Assembly: GCA_965222215.1 (NCBI GenBank)
Contig: OZ244931.1
Coordinates: 1,240,001 to 1,304,000 of the forward strand
Reading direction: 5' to 3'
Length of the DNA stretch: 64,000 bases
From: JABJAG01 sp965222215
GTDB taxonomy: Bacteria > Pseudomonadota > Alphaproteobacteria > UBA6615
Positions 34,906 to 43,488 of the stretch are shown one piece after another. The first letter of the stretch is position 1. Each line of letters begins with the position of its first letter. Below the pieces are notes generated by a model. It did not search any database and was not told the origin of the DNA. It saw only the letters and a list, made by a program, of their open reading frames with translations. A program made the position numbers and the translations under genes.

Positions 34906-35892
34906 TCATTGCGCGGCCACCGGGCCTTCGCGCGTCAGCACGTCGAGGCAGGCCATGCGGACGGCAACGCCCATCTCCACCTGTTCGCGGATAAGGGAGC
35001 GGTCGATGTCGTCGGCCACGTCGGAATCGATCTCCACACCCCGGTTCATCGGGCCGGGGTGCATGATGAGCGCGTCCGGCTTGGCGTGCTGTAACTTGTC
35101 ATAGTCCAGCCCGTAGAACTTGAAATACTCGTGGACGGACGGGACGAAGGAGCCCTGCATCCGCTCGCGCTGCAGGCGCAGCATCATCACGATGTCGCAG
35201 TCTTCAAGGCCGGCGCGCATGTCGTGGAACACCTCGACGCCGAGACGTTCCATCGCCGGGGGGATCAGCGTCGGCGGCGCGATCACACGCACGCGCGCGC
35301 CCATGGTCTGCAGCAAGTAGATGTTCGAGCGCGCGACCCGCGAATGGGCGACATCGCCGCACAGCGCCACCAGCAGCCCCTGCAGGTGGCCTTTGCGGCG
35401 CCGGATCGCCAGCGCGTCCAGCAATGCCTGGGTCGGGTGTTCGTGGCTTCCGTCGCCGCCGTTGATGACGGCGCAGTTGACTTTTTCCGACAGGAGCTGC
35501 ACCGCGCCGGCGTTGTTGTGGCGCACGGCGAGGGCGTCGGCGTGCATGGCGTTCAGGGTCATCGCCGTGTCGATGATCGTCTCACCCTTCTTGATGGATG
35601 AACTGGCGACGGCGATGTTGATCACGTCCGCGCCGAGGCGCATGCCCGCGAGCTCGAACGAGGTGCGCGTGCGGGTCGAGTCCTCGAAGAAGAGATTGAT
35701 GAGCGTCTTGTCGCGCATCAGGTCCAGCTTGGGCCCGCGCGCGCGATTGTACTCGGCGTAGTGGTCCGACAGGTCGAGCAGGTAGCCGATCTCGTCCGGA
35801 GACAGATCCGCGATACCCAATAGATGACGATGTGGAAACGGGAATTCCGCCGGCAGATCGGGGACGGAAAGGCCTGTTGGGGCAGCAGTCAT
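34906..35892 (-). CDS. pyrB: Aspartate carbamoyltransferase, catalytic subunit
   Basis: Second step of pyrimidine synthesis. The 328 residues show the carbamoyl-phosphate loop FEDSTRTRTSFELAG (about 58-72), GGDGSHEHPTQALLDA, and the C-terminal aspartate-side HPGPMNRGVEI. The ATG at 35892 (MTAAPTGLSVPDLP) is chosen over a start at 35931. No pyrI regulatory gene is present; pyrC' follows after 13 bases, the arrangement of class A ATCases that need the DHOase-like partner. Confidence 0.95.
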   Translation of the reverse strand: MTAAPTGLSVPDLPAEFPFPHRHLLGIADLSPDEIGYLLDLSDHYAEYNRARGPKLDLMRDKTLINLFFEDSTRTRTSFELAGMRLGADVINIAVASSSIKKGETIIDTAMTLNAMHADALAVRHNNAGAVQLLSEKVNCAVINGGDGSHEHPTQALLDALAIRRRKGHLQGLLVALCGDVAHSRVARSNIYLLQTMGARVRVIAPPTLIPPAMERLGVEVFHDMRAGLEDCDIVMMLRLQRERMQGSFVPSVHEYFKFYGLDYDKLQHAKPDALIMHPGPMNRGVEIDSDVADDIDRSLIREQVEMGVAVRMACLDVLTREGPVAAQ

Positions 35893-36034
35893 TAAAGCCG
35901 GAATATAGGGATCGGACTCCGCAAAACGCAAGCAGAGCTTCTGAGGGGCTATTTTGGGCGAAAATCCGCCTTCTGGCGGCGCATCGGGCGCTCTGCTAGA
36001 AGCGGTGAGGTATCCAAATCACGGGGGCCGCGCG

Positions 36035-36805
36035 ATGAAAGCGGTGATACTGGCGGGTGGGCGCGGCACGCGCCTGTCGGAAGAGACCGAGCTTCGGCCC
36101 AAGCCGATGGTGGAGATCGGCGGCCGGCCGATGCTCTGGCACATCATGAAGATCTATGGCCACCACGGGATCACCGAGTTCGTGATCTGCCTCGGCTATC
36201 GCGGTTACATGATCAAGGAATACTTCGCCAACCACGTCCTGCATTCGGCGGACGTGACCGTCGACCTCGCGAACAACGATATCCAGTACCACACCGGCGC
36301 GGCCGAGCCCTGGAAAGTCACGCTGGTCGATACCGGCGACGACACTCAGACCGGCGGGCGCATCGGTCGGGTCGCGGACTATCTCGGCGGCGAGCGCTTC
36401 TGCCTGACCTACGGTGACGGGGTGGCGGATGTCGACGTGGCGGCGAGCATCGCCTTCCACGAAGCCCAGGGCGCGGCCTGCACCATGACTGCCGTCAGCC
36501 CGCCGGGGCGTTTCGGGGCGATCGAGATGGACGGCGAGCGGGTTGCGCGCTTCGCGGAAAAGCCGCGCGGCGACGGCGGCACCATCAACGGCGGTTTTTT
36601 CGTGTGCGAACCGGGCGTGCTCGACCTGATCGACGGCGACGAATGCGTCTGGGAGCAGGGGCCGCTGAACGCGCTGGCCGCCAAAGGTGAGCTCGCGGCG
36701 TATCGCCACGACGGCTTCTGGCAGCCGATGGACACCCTGCGCGAGAAGAACCAACTCGAGGCGCTATGGGATTCGGGAGACGCGCCCTGGAAGGTGTGGG
36801 ACTAG
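36035..36805 (+). CDS. rfbF: Glucose-1-phosphate cytidylyltransferase
   Basis: Makes CDP-glucose from CTP and glucose-1-phosphate for 3,6-dideoxyhexose-type sugars of surface polysaccharides. The 256-residue protein begins with the nucleotidyl-transfer motif MKAVILAGGRGTRLSEETEL followed by RPKPMVEIGGRPMLWHIMK, and includes CLGYRGYMIKEYF and NGGFFVCEPGVLDLI. No CDP-glucose dehydratase or other glycan genes are adjacent. ATG at 36035 matches the family start. Divergent from pyrB; its stop overlaps the next gene in a CTAG. Confidence 0.92.
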   Translation: MKAVILAGGRGTRLSEETELRPKPMVEIGGRPMLWHIMKIYGHHGITEFVICLGYRGYMIKEYFANHVLHSADVTVDLANNDIQYHTGAAEPWKVTLVDTGDDTQTGGRIGRVADYLGGERFCLTYGDGVADVDVAASIAFHEAQGAACTMTAVSPPGRFGAIEMDGERVARFAEKPRGDGGTINGGFFVCEPGVLDLIDGDECVWEQGPLNALAAKGELAAYRHDGFWQPMDTLREKNQLEALWDSGDAPWKVWD

Positions 36806-37341
36806 GGACTGCTGTTCCCGTATCCTGTCCCGTATGCCGCCTGATACTCAAGCAGCAGCGCCTCCACCTCATCCAGCGGCATCGACAGGAAGCCCTGGGA
36901 GATATTTACGGTGGCGTCCGGTGAGAAGGTCGTGACCTGAACCAGCCAGCGGCGGGAAACGGGCATGCGGGCGATGACGGTTTCCCGGTCGCGCAGCGAG
37001 ATCGCGATGTGGCGGACGAGGTAGGTTTTCTTCTGCTCGATGTTGGTGATCTCGTGCCAGTGGATGCCACCGACGCCGGTGATCGAGGCGTTGTCGTAGA
37101 TGCCCTCCGCGCCCACGACGAGTGACGGCGCCGGCATCAGGATCCGCCACATGGCGTAGCCTTCCAGCAAGCCGAAAAAGACGACGACCGCCGCCCCGAT
37201 GAGGCGCGGGATTGGGTCGGGCGTGGCGACGAGCAGCAGGCCGGTGAACACGAAGGCGGCGTAGAGCAGAATGTTCACGGCCACGCGCCACCCGGCGGGG
37301 CGGATGACGACTTCTCCGAGTTTCGGTCGTTTTGCCATCAT
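36802..37341 (-). CDS. STM3941-like membrane protein
   Basis: A 179-residue protein with two transmembrane segments (VAVNILLYAAFVFTGLLLVA and LIGAAVVVFFGLLEGYAMW) followed by a soluble part with EGIYDNASITGVGGIHWHEI and a PH-like feel (ISLRDRETVIARM). This resembles the uncharacterised STM3941 family. It begins ATGATG, overlapping the ruvX stop by 4 bases, so it is translated with ruvX. Function unknown. Confidence 0.65.
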   Translation of the reverse strand: MMAKRPKLGEVVIRPAGWRVAVNILLYAAFVFTGLLLVATPDPIPRLIGAAVVVFFGLLEGYAMWRILMPAPSLVVGAEGIYDNASITGVGGIHWHEITNIEQKKTYLVRHIAISLRDRETVIARMPVSRRWLVQVTTFSPDATVNISQGFLSMPLDEVEALLLEYQAAYGTGYGNSSP

Positions 37342-37805
37342 GCCCTCCGGATAAAATCGAGGAAGTTCTGCAGGATGATCGCCGCGGCCATTTTGTCGAT
37401 GACCTCACCGCGGCGCTTGCGGGTCATATCCGCCTGATCGATCAGGACGCGTTCCGCTTCGGCCGACGAAAGCCGCTCGTCCCAGAAGGCGATGGGCAGG
37501 TCGGTCTTGCCGGTCATGTTTTGGGCGAAGGCGCGGGTGGATTGCGCGCGCGGGCCTTCGGACCCGTCCATATTGCGCGGCAGGCCGAGGACGAAGCCGC
37601 CCACGCCCTTTTCGGCGACGATTGCCAGCAGCCGCTCGGCGTCGGCGGTGAATTTGGTGCGTTTGAGGGTTTCGACCGGCGACGCGATGAGAAAAGCCGA
37701 GTCCGAAACCGCCAGGCCGATGGTCTTCGTACCCAGATCGAGCCCCAGCAGACGCGCGCGCGGCGCGAGGGCGGATGTCATGTCGGAAGGTTCGACGATC
37801 GGCAT
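37338..37805 (-). CDS. ruvX: Putative pre-16S rRNA nuclease / Holliday junction resolvase-like YqgF
   Basis: A 155-residue RNase H-fold nuclease (YqgF/RuvX). Conserved pieces: RLLGLDLGTKTIGLAVSDS with catalytic Asp, FVLGLPRNMDGSEGPRAQ, WDERLSSAEAER and the C-terminal IDKMAAAIILQNFLD with Asp. The role in other bacteria is processing of pre-16S rRNA, possibly Holliday-junction cleavage. ATG at 37805 chosen. It shares a divergent promoter region with the sensor kinase gene. Confidence 0.92.
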   Translation of the reverse strand: MPIVEPSDMTSALAPRARLLGLDLGTKTIGLAVSDSAFLIASPVETLKRTKFTADAERLLAIVAEKGVGGFVLGLPRNMDGSEGPRAQSTRAFAQNMTGKTDLPIAFWDERLSSAEAERVLIDQADMTRKRRGEVIDKMAAAIILQNFLDFIRRA

Positions 37806-37884
37806 AGGGCGTTCTACGCGGCACCGGGGACCAAGTCCATAAACCCGGAATCTCACGGTACTCCACCGCACTGTGCAATACTTT

Positions 37885-37900
37885 TTAACGCGATGTTAAC
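37885..37900 (+). promoter_or_regulatory. CtrA-type box upstream of the sensor kinase
   Basis: TTAACGCGATGTTAAC fits the CtrA consensus TTAA-N7-TTAAC exactly: TTAA (37885-37888), seven bases, TTAAC (37896-37900). It lies 96 bases before the kinase ATG and 80 bases from the divergent ruvX start. CtrA is expected here because divK is in the same window. Binding is not shown. Confidence 0.6.
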
Positions 37901-37995
37901 GAAGATGAACTCTATTATCGTATGCAGTCTTCCGGTCGATAAGACAGCTTGGAGAGAGTTGCCGAACCGGGTGTTTGCGAGGGGACACATCTCTT

Positions 37996-39801
37996 ATGCC
38001 AACAAGTGCCAGCCCGGTTCTCGAACGGTTGGAACGATTTTTTACCGGCACGCCGTATCTTCGACGGTACGGCATTCCTGTCGCGTTTGCCGTGCTGGCG
38101 CTGCCTATTTTCGTTCTTGTGGCCTTTCTGGTTGTTCGGGCGGAGCAGGAAGCCGCGACAGATATTCTGGTCAAATCCACCGAGATCCAGAACGAGAGCC
38201 TGGCCCGTGCGCTCGCCAATTCCCACTGGGACCCGATCGCCCACCTTCTTGCGTTCGATATCGGGGACGCACCCGAACTTCTGCCCATTGCGATCCAGCG
38301 CTCGGGCCTCGAAGAACTGATCCACGAAAGTATCGACGGCACGAGCGTATTCAACCTCAAGCTCTACGACACCCGGGGCGTCACGCTGTTCTCGCTGGAC
38401 CGGTCCCAATTGGGCGAGAATATTTCCGGCTGTATGTGTTTCGAACACGCGCTCACGGGTGTGACGGTCAGCGAACTGATTCGCAGGGGCGATTCCCATG
38501 GTCAGAGCGGGCATGGCTCTCATGTCGGGTATAGGCAGGGAGATGCCATTGGTGACAACCATGCCCAGAGCGGGCGCGCGTCGCATAGCGGGAATGAGCC
38601 TTTAGCTCGCACGGCTCATGACGAGCATGGGCAGCCCCACATTTCTGCCGATATCGACGTGCTGACGACGATGATCCGCTTGAATGTGCTTTCGCCCGGT
38701 CTGGTGGCCGAGGACGGAATTCTCGAAATTCAGTCAGATATCACCGGCCTGTTGGCCACGGTCGATGCGGCGCGCCACGACGTCGTTTTTAGCGTTGGGG
38801 TTCCGTTGACGGCCCTTTATCTGGTCATGGTGCTGATCGTCACCTCCGTGCATCTCGCGTTGTTGCGGCGCGACGAGCGCGCGGCGGCGCTGGCCGCCAA
38901 AGCCGCCGAAAGCGAAGCCGCGAACCAGGCAAAATCCGAGTTCCTCTCGCTGATGAGCCACGAACTGCGCACGCCGCTGAACTCGATCATCGGATTCTCG
39001 GAACTGATCGACCAGAGCCAGAAAGGCAGAGACACCGAGGTCGGTCGCTACGCCCGCACAATCCATGAAAGCGGGCATCACATGCTCCGGCAGATCGTGT
39101 CGATCCTCGACCTGACCGCGATCGAACTCGGCGAAATGGAGCTGGATGTCCAGCCGGTTCAGTTGCGCGATATCGTCGGCGCGGCCGTAGAAAAGGTGCA
39201 ACCGTTTTTCGACAAAAGCCTCGTCAACCTGATTGTTCATGACGCACCCGAGCTTCCCGACGTGCCGGGCGATCCTGATCGGCTGCAGCATGTATTCGAA
39301 AATCTGCTGGGCAATGCGGCGCGTTTCACGCCGGCCGGCGGCAATGTGGACGTCGTCTTCGGCCTGGACCCGGACGGGTCCGTTTCCGTCGGTATCCAGG
39401 ATACCGGTGTCGGCATGACCCGCGACGAGATCGCGCGCGCGCGACTCCCGTTCCAGCAGACCTGGAAAGGCCTGTCGCGCGAGAGCGACGGCGCAGGGCT
39501 AGGACTTACCATCGCCGACCGTATCGTCACGCAACTGGGTGGGCGTATCCTGATCGAAAGCCAGGAGGGTGTCGGAACGACCGTCGTCGTGGGGGTGCCC
39601 GAATATGTAGCGTCCCAGGAGCCGGACGCGCAGATGACTGTTGAGGCCGAACCGGCGCAAGGCAGCGTGATCGGGTCGGTCTACGAAAGTCGGCTGCCCC
39701 GCATCTACGATCCGGAAGGTGCGGCCGCCACCCGCATCAAGGAAGACGAACGCCGCGAATCGATCGCCGATGTCTATTCGGCGCGGCTGGACGTCGCGTA
39801 G
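37996..39801 (+). CDS. Membrane sensor histidine kinase with His-rich periplasmic loop
   Basis: A 601-residue kinase. Transmembrane 1 is about residues 24-48; a periplasmic sensor domain follows to about 250, then transmembrane 2 (about 258-285, VGVPLTALYLVMVLIVTSVH). HisKA has phosphoacceptor His322 in SHELRTPLNSIIGFSEL; HATPase has an N-box (FENLLGNAARFTP), G1 DTGVGM and G2 GAGLGLTI. The sensor contains GCMCFEH and, at residues 166-216, about eight His among Gly/Ser/Asp, a possible metal-binding insert. A roughly 50-residue tail follows the ATPase. No response regulator is adjacent; a CtrA-type box lies upstream. Confidence 0.9.
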   Translation: MPTSASPVLERLERFFTGTPYLRRYGIPVAFAVLALPIFVLVAFLVVRAEQEAATDILVKSTEIQNESLARALANSHWDPIAHLLAFDIGDAPELLPIAIQRSGLEELIHESIDGTSVFNLKLYDTRGVTLFSLDRSQLGENISGCMCFEHALTGVTVSELIRRGDSHGQSGHGSHVGYRQGDAIGDNHAQSGRASHSGNEPLARTAHDEHGQPHISADIDVLTTMIRLNVLSPGLVAEDGILEIQSDITGLLATVDAARHDVVFSVGVPLTALYLVMVLIVTSVHLALLRRDERAAALAAKAAESEAANQAKSEFLSLMSHELRTPLNSIIGFSELIDQSQKGRDTEVGRYARTIHESGHHMLRQIVSILDLTAIELGEMELDVQPVQLRDIVGAAVEKVQPFFDKSLVNLIVHDAPELPDVPGDPDRLQHVFENLLGNAARFTPAGGNVDVVFGLDPDGSVSVGIQDTGVGMTRDEIARARLPFQQTWKGLSRESDGAGLGLTIADRIVTQLGGRILIESQEGVGTTVVVGVPEYVASQEPDAQMTVEAEPAQGSVIGSVYESRLPRIYDPEGAAATRIKEDERRESIADVYSARLDVA

Positions 39802-39886
39802 CCGCATCTTTTCCCGTCGTATTGCCGGACATCGGGCGCGGTGATAGCTTCCGCGCCGATTTTCCAACCTCGGACTTCTGGTTCTC

Positions 39887-40174
39887 ATGGCGCTCGACAA
39901 CGACACCGTGAAACGCATCGCGCGGCTCGCCCGTATTCATCTCGATGAGGACGAGGTCGCGCCGCTCGCGGACGAACTGAACAACATTCTCGGCTGGGTC
40001 GAGCAGCTCGACGAAGTCGACACCGACGGCGTCGAGCCGATGACCAGCGTGGTCGAGATGGTCCAGCGCCTGCGCGCCGACGTCGTGACCGACGGCGGGG
40101 TGCGCGACAAGGTGCTGGCGAACGCGCCCGAGGCCGATGAGGGCTTCTTCGTGGTGCCGAAGGTGATCGAATAG
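39887..40174 (+). CDS. gatC: Asp/Glu-tRNA amidotransferase subunit C
   Basis: A 95-residue linker subunit of the GatCAB complex that converts Asp-tRNA(Asn) and/or Glu-tRNA(Gln) to the amide forms. MALDNDTVKRIARLARIHL opening and the EQLDEVDTDGVEPM core are typical. It overlaps gatA by one base (TAGTG). The window also encodes AspRS but no AsnRS or GlnRS was seen here. Confident. Confidence 0.95.
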   Translation: MALDNDTVKRIARLARIHLDEDEVAPLADELNNILGWVEQLDEVDTDGVEPMTSVVEMVQRLRADVVTDGGVRDKVLANAPEADEGFFVVPKVIE

Positions 40175-41646
40175 TGGCGGACCTGACCGATCTCACCATT
40201 GACGAGGCCGGTGCGGGCCTGTCGTCGGGTGAATTCTCGGCGCGCGAGCTGACCGATGCGTTCCTGGCCGCCATCGAGGGCGCGCGGGGGCTCAATGCGT
40301 TTGTCGAGGAGACGCCCGAGCGCGCCCGCGAGATGGCCGATGCGTCCGACGCACGCCGTGTGAAAGGCAATGCGGCGGGCCCGCTCGACGGGATCCCGCT
40401 GGCGATCAAGGACCTGTTCTGCACCGAGGGTGCGCTGTCGACGGCGTCGAGCCGCATCCTGCAAGATTTTCGCCCGACCTATGAATCGACCGTCACCCGC
40501 AACCTCTGGGACGCGGGTGCGGTGATGCTCGGCAAGACCAACATGGACGAGTTCGCCATGGGCTCGGCCAACGTTACCAGCACCTACGGGCCGGTGATCA
40601 GCCCTTGGAAGGCTTCGGGCGGCGACGCGGCGGGCAAGGACCTGGTGCCCGGCGGATCGTCGGGCGGTTCCGCCGCGGCGGTGGCCGCGCGGCTGGCGCC
40701 CGGCGCGACCGGCACCGACACTGGTGGCTCGATCCGCCAGCCCGGCGCTTTCTGCGGCATCGTCGGCATGAAGCCGACCTACGGACGCTGCTCGCGCTGG
40801 GGCATGATTGCGTTCGCTTCGTCGCTGGACCAGGCGGGACCGCTGACCCACACCGTGCGCGATGCCGCGCTGATGCTGGGCGGCATGGCGGGCTACGATC
40901 CGATGGATTCGACCAGCGTCGATACGCCGGTGCCGGACTATGCGGCCGCGCTGACCGGCGACATTCGCGGCCTGCGCGTGGGCGTGCCCGCCGAATACCG
41001 GATGGACGGCACCCCGGCGGAGATCGAGGCGCTCTGGGAACAGGGTGTTCAATGGCTCCGCGACGCGGGGGCGGAGATCGTCGATATTTCCTTGCCGCAC
41101 ACGAAATACGCGCTGCCGGCCTACTACATCGTCGCGCCGGCGGAAGCCTCGTCCAACCTCGCGCGCTACGACGGCATGCGTTACGGCCTGCGGGTCGAGG
41201 GCGAGGACCTGACCGACACCTACGAGCGCACCCGGGCCGAAGGCTTCGGCGCCGAAGTGAAGCGCCGGGTGATGATCGGCACCTATGTGCTGTCGGCGGG
41301 TTACTACGACGCCTACTACCTGAAGGCACAGCGGGTGCGTACGCGCATTGCCGACGACTTCAAGGCAGCGTACGAAAGCTGCGACGTGATCCTGACCCCG
41401 ACGACGCCGAGCGCCGCGTTCGCCATCGGCGAGAAGCAGGACGACCCGATCGCCATGTACCTGAACGACATCTTCACTGTGCCCGCCTCGATGGCCGGGC
41501 TGCCGGCGATCTCCGTCCCGGCGGGGCTGTCGGGCGACGGCCTGCCGCTCGGCCTGCACCTGATCGGCCCGGCCTTCGGCGAGGAAACCCTGCTCCGCGC
41601 GGCCGGAGTGCTGGAAGAAGCTGCCGGTTTCGACGCGCGGCCGTGA
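40174..41646 (+). CDS. gatA: Asp/Glu-tRNA amidotransferase subunit A
   Basis: The glutamine-hydrolysing amidase subunit, 490 residues. The Ser-cisSer-Lys triad is Lys79 (LAIKDLF), Ser162 (GGSSGGSA) and Ser186 (DTGGSIRQP). Translation starts at a GTG sharing its first base with the gatC stop. A palindromic repeat pair follows before gatB, so gatB may be separately transcribed or the transcript may be stabilised there. Confidence 0.96.
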   Translation: MADLTDLTIDEAGAGLSSGEFSARELTDAFLAAIEGARGLNAFVEETPERAREMADASDARRVKGNAAGPLDGIPLAIKDLFCTEGALSTASSRILQDFRPTYESTVTRNLWDAGAVMLGKTNMDEFAMGSANVTSTYGPVISPWKASGGDAAGKDLVPGGSSGGSAAAVAARLAPGATGTDTGGSIRQPGAFCGIVGMKPTYGRCSRWGMIAFASSLDQAGPLTHTVRDAALMLGGMAGYDPMDSTSVDTPVPDYAAALTGDIRGLRVGVPAEYRMDGTPAEIEALWEQGVQWLRDAGAEIVDISLPHTKYALPAYYIVAPAEASSNLARYDGMRYGLRVEGEDLTDTYERTRAEGFGAEVKRRVMIGTYVLSAGYYDAYYLKAQRVRTRIADDFKAAYESCDVILTPTTPSAAFAIGEKQDDPIAMYLNDIFTVPASMAGLPAISVPAGLSGDGLPLGLHLIGPAFGEETLLRAAGVLEEAAGFDARP

Positions 41647-41661
41647 ACATTGCATTCGATC

Positions 41662-41751
41662 GTCGCCCCGGCGAAGGCCGGGGCCCATTAACTCAGGGGA
41701 TCGCCCTGGCATGCTTCGGCGACAATGGACCCCGGCCTTCGCCGGGGTGAC
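41662..41751. repeat. Inverted palindromic intergenic repeat between gatA and gatB
   Basis: Two 27-base arms (41662-41688 and 41725-41751) are near-perfect inverted copies with two mismatches and a 36-base spacer. The arm has the core CCCCGGCGAAGGCCGGGG. This core belongs to a repeat family that is common in alphaproteobacterial genomes. It occupies almost the whole gatA-gatB gap. Confidence 0.85.
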
Positions 41752-41809
41752 GAGTGGAGGGTGGGATGATCGAGTTGTTGTGTTTCCCGGCAAGAGCTAG
41801 AAATCGCGC

Positions 41810-43357
41810 ATGACCCAGACGACAGACACATCTGCTGACGACGTTCCCGACCATCTCGCAGGACATTTCACCTCGCGGGTCGGGCATAACTCCGACGACC
41901 TGATCGAGGGCGAGACCGGTCCGTGGGAAGTCATCGTCGGCATGGAGGTGCATGCGCAGGTGGCGTCGGAATCGAAGCTGTTCTCCGGCGCGCCGACGGC
42001 CTTCGGGGCCGAGCCGAACACGCAGGTCAGCCTGGTCGACGCGGCGATGCCGGGCATGCTGCCGGTGCTCAACGAGGCGGCGATCCGCCAGGCGGTGCGC
42101 ACCGGGCTGGGCCTGAACGCGCAGATCAACCTGCGCTCGGTCTTCGACCGGAAGAACTATTTCTATCCCGACCTGCCCCAGGGCTACCAGATCAGCCAGT
42201 TCTCCGACCCCATCGTCGGCGAGGGCGTGGTCCATGTGGAGTTGGAAGACGGCGAGAGCTTCGAGGTCGGCATCGTGCGCATCCACCTGGAGCAGGACGC
42301 GGGCAAGTCGATCCACGACCGCCGCGCCGACGCGACCTGCATCGACCTCAACCGGTCGGGCGTGGCGCTGATGGAGATCGTCTCCAAGCCCGACATCCGC
42401 TCGGCGGCAGAAGCTGCGGCGTATCTCGCCAAGCTTCGCTCGATCCTGCGCTATCTGGGCACCTGCGACGGCAACATGCAGGAGGGCTCGCTGCGCGCCG
42501 ACGTGAACGTGTCGGTGCGCCGCCCGGGCGAGGAGCTCGGCACGCGCTGCGAGATCAAGAACGTGAACTCGATCCGCTTCGTGCGCCAGGCGGTGGATGC
42601 CGAGGCGCGCCGCCAGATCGAGATTCTGGAAGACGGCGGCGAGATCGACCAGGAGACCCGCCTGTTCGACCCGGACCGGGGCGAGACCCGTTCCATGCGG
42701 TCCAAGGAAGAGGCCCACGACTACCGCTACTTCCCGGATCCGGACCTGCTGCCGGTGGTGCTTGAACAGGAATTCGTCGACGAGATCGCGGCGAGCCTGC
42801 CCGAACTGCCCGACAGGAAGGCCGCGCGCTTTGCCGACGAGTTCGGGCTCAGCGACTACGACGCCGGGTTGCTGGTCGCCGACCGCGAGACGGCGGATTT
42901 CTATGAGGCTGTCGTGGACGCCGGCGGCGCGAAGCGCGACCCGAAGATTGCGGCGAACTGGATGACCGGCGATTTCTTCCGTCGCCTCAACGCTGACGAT
43001 CTGGACATCGGCGACAGCCCCGTCAAAGCTGCGCAACTCGGCGGTCTCATCGACCTGATCGCCGACGGCACGATCTCGGGCAAGATCGCCAAGGACGTCT
43101 TCGACGAGATGTGGGAGAGCGGCAGGGACGCCGCCGCGATCGTTGAGGAGAAGGGCCTGAAGCAGATCTCCGACAGCGGCGAGATTTCCGCCATCGTCGA
43201 CCGGATCATCGCCGACAACCCCGAGCAGGCCGACCAGTTCCGCTCGGGCAACACCAGGGTGGCGGGCTGGTTCACCGGCCAGGTGATGAAGGCGACCCAG
43301 GGCAAGGCCAACCCGCAGATGGTGAACGAGCTTCTCCAGGAGAAGCTGGGGAGTTGA
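41810..43357 (+). CDS. gatB: Asp/Glu-tRNA amidotransferase subunit B
   Basis: The kinase/transamidase subunit, 515 residues. Hallmarks: WEVIVGMEVHAQVASESKLF, PNTQVSLVDAAMPGMLPVLN, FDRKNYFYPDLPQGYQISQF and MQEGSLRADVNVSVRRPGE, with a C-terminal YqeY-like helical tail (KATQGKANPQMVNELLQEKL). The N-terminal 35-residue extension before the first beta-strand is longer than usual. A hairpin repeat starts two bases after the stop. Confidence 0.96.
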   Translation: MTQTTDTSADDVPDHLAGHFTSRVGHNSDDLIEGETGPWEVIVGMEVHAQVASESKLFSGAPTAFGAEPNTQVSLVDAAMPGMLPVLNEAAIRQAVRTGLGLNAQINLRSVFDRKNYFYPDLPQGYQISQFSDPIVGEGVVHVELEDGESFEVGIVRIHLEQDAGKSIHDRRADATCIDLNRSGVALMEIVSKPDIRSAAEAAAYLAKLRSILRYLGTCDGNMQEGSLRADVNVSVRRPGEELGTRCEIKNVNSIRFVRQAVDAEARRQIEILEDGGEIDQETRLFDPDRGETRSMRSKEEAHDYRYFPDPDLLPVVLEQEFVDEIAASLPELPDRKAARFADEFGLSDYDAGLLVADRETADFYEAVVDAGGAKRDPKIAANWMTGDFFRRLNADDLDIGDSPVKAAQLGGLIDLIADGTISGKIAKDVFDEMWESGRDAAAIVEEKGLKQISDSGEISAIVDRIIADNPEQADQFRSGNTRVAGWFTGQVMKATQGKANPQMVNELLQEKLGS

Positions 43358-43358
43358 G

Positions 43359-43481
43359 CCCCTCTCCCATGGGGAGAGGGGTTTGGGGTGAGGGGGTAAG
43401 ACCTGTCCGTGTCCGAGCCGAAAGACCGTAACCCCTCACCCGGCTCGCTTCCGCTCGCCACTCTCTTTTTATGGGAGAGGG
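43359..43481. repeat. Hairpin-type intergenic repeat downstream of gatB
   Basis: CCCCTCTCCC (43359-43368) pairs with GGGAGAGGGG (43372-43381) immediately after the gatB stop, followed by GTGAGGGGG; a partly complementary copy CCCCTCACCC and GGGAGAGGG lies at about 43433-43481. The whole resembles the CCCTCTCCC / GGTGAGGGG element family seen in many proteobacteria. The hairpin may also end gatCAB transcription. The ATG at 43471 belongs to the repeat, so the next gene starts at 43489. Confidence 0.75.
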
Positions 43482-43488
43482 TCTTTCG

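Noticed and set aside
43471..43488. ATG at 43471 as start of the AEC transporter
   Set aside because: This ATG lies in an intergenic repeat; the protein's first conserved segment starts at the ATG at 43489.
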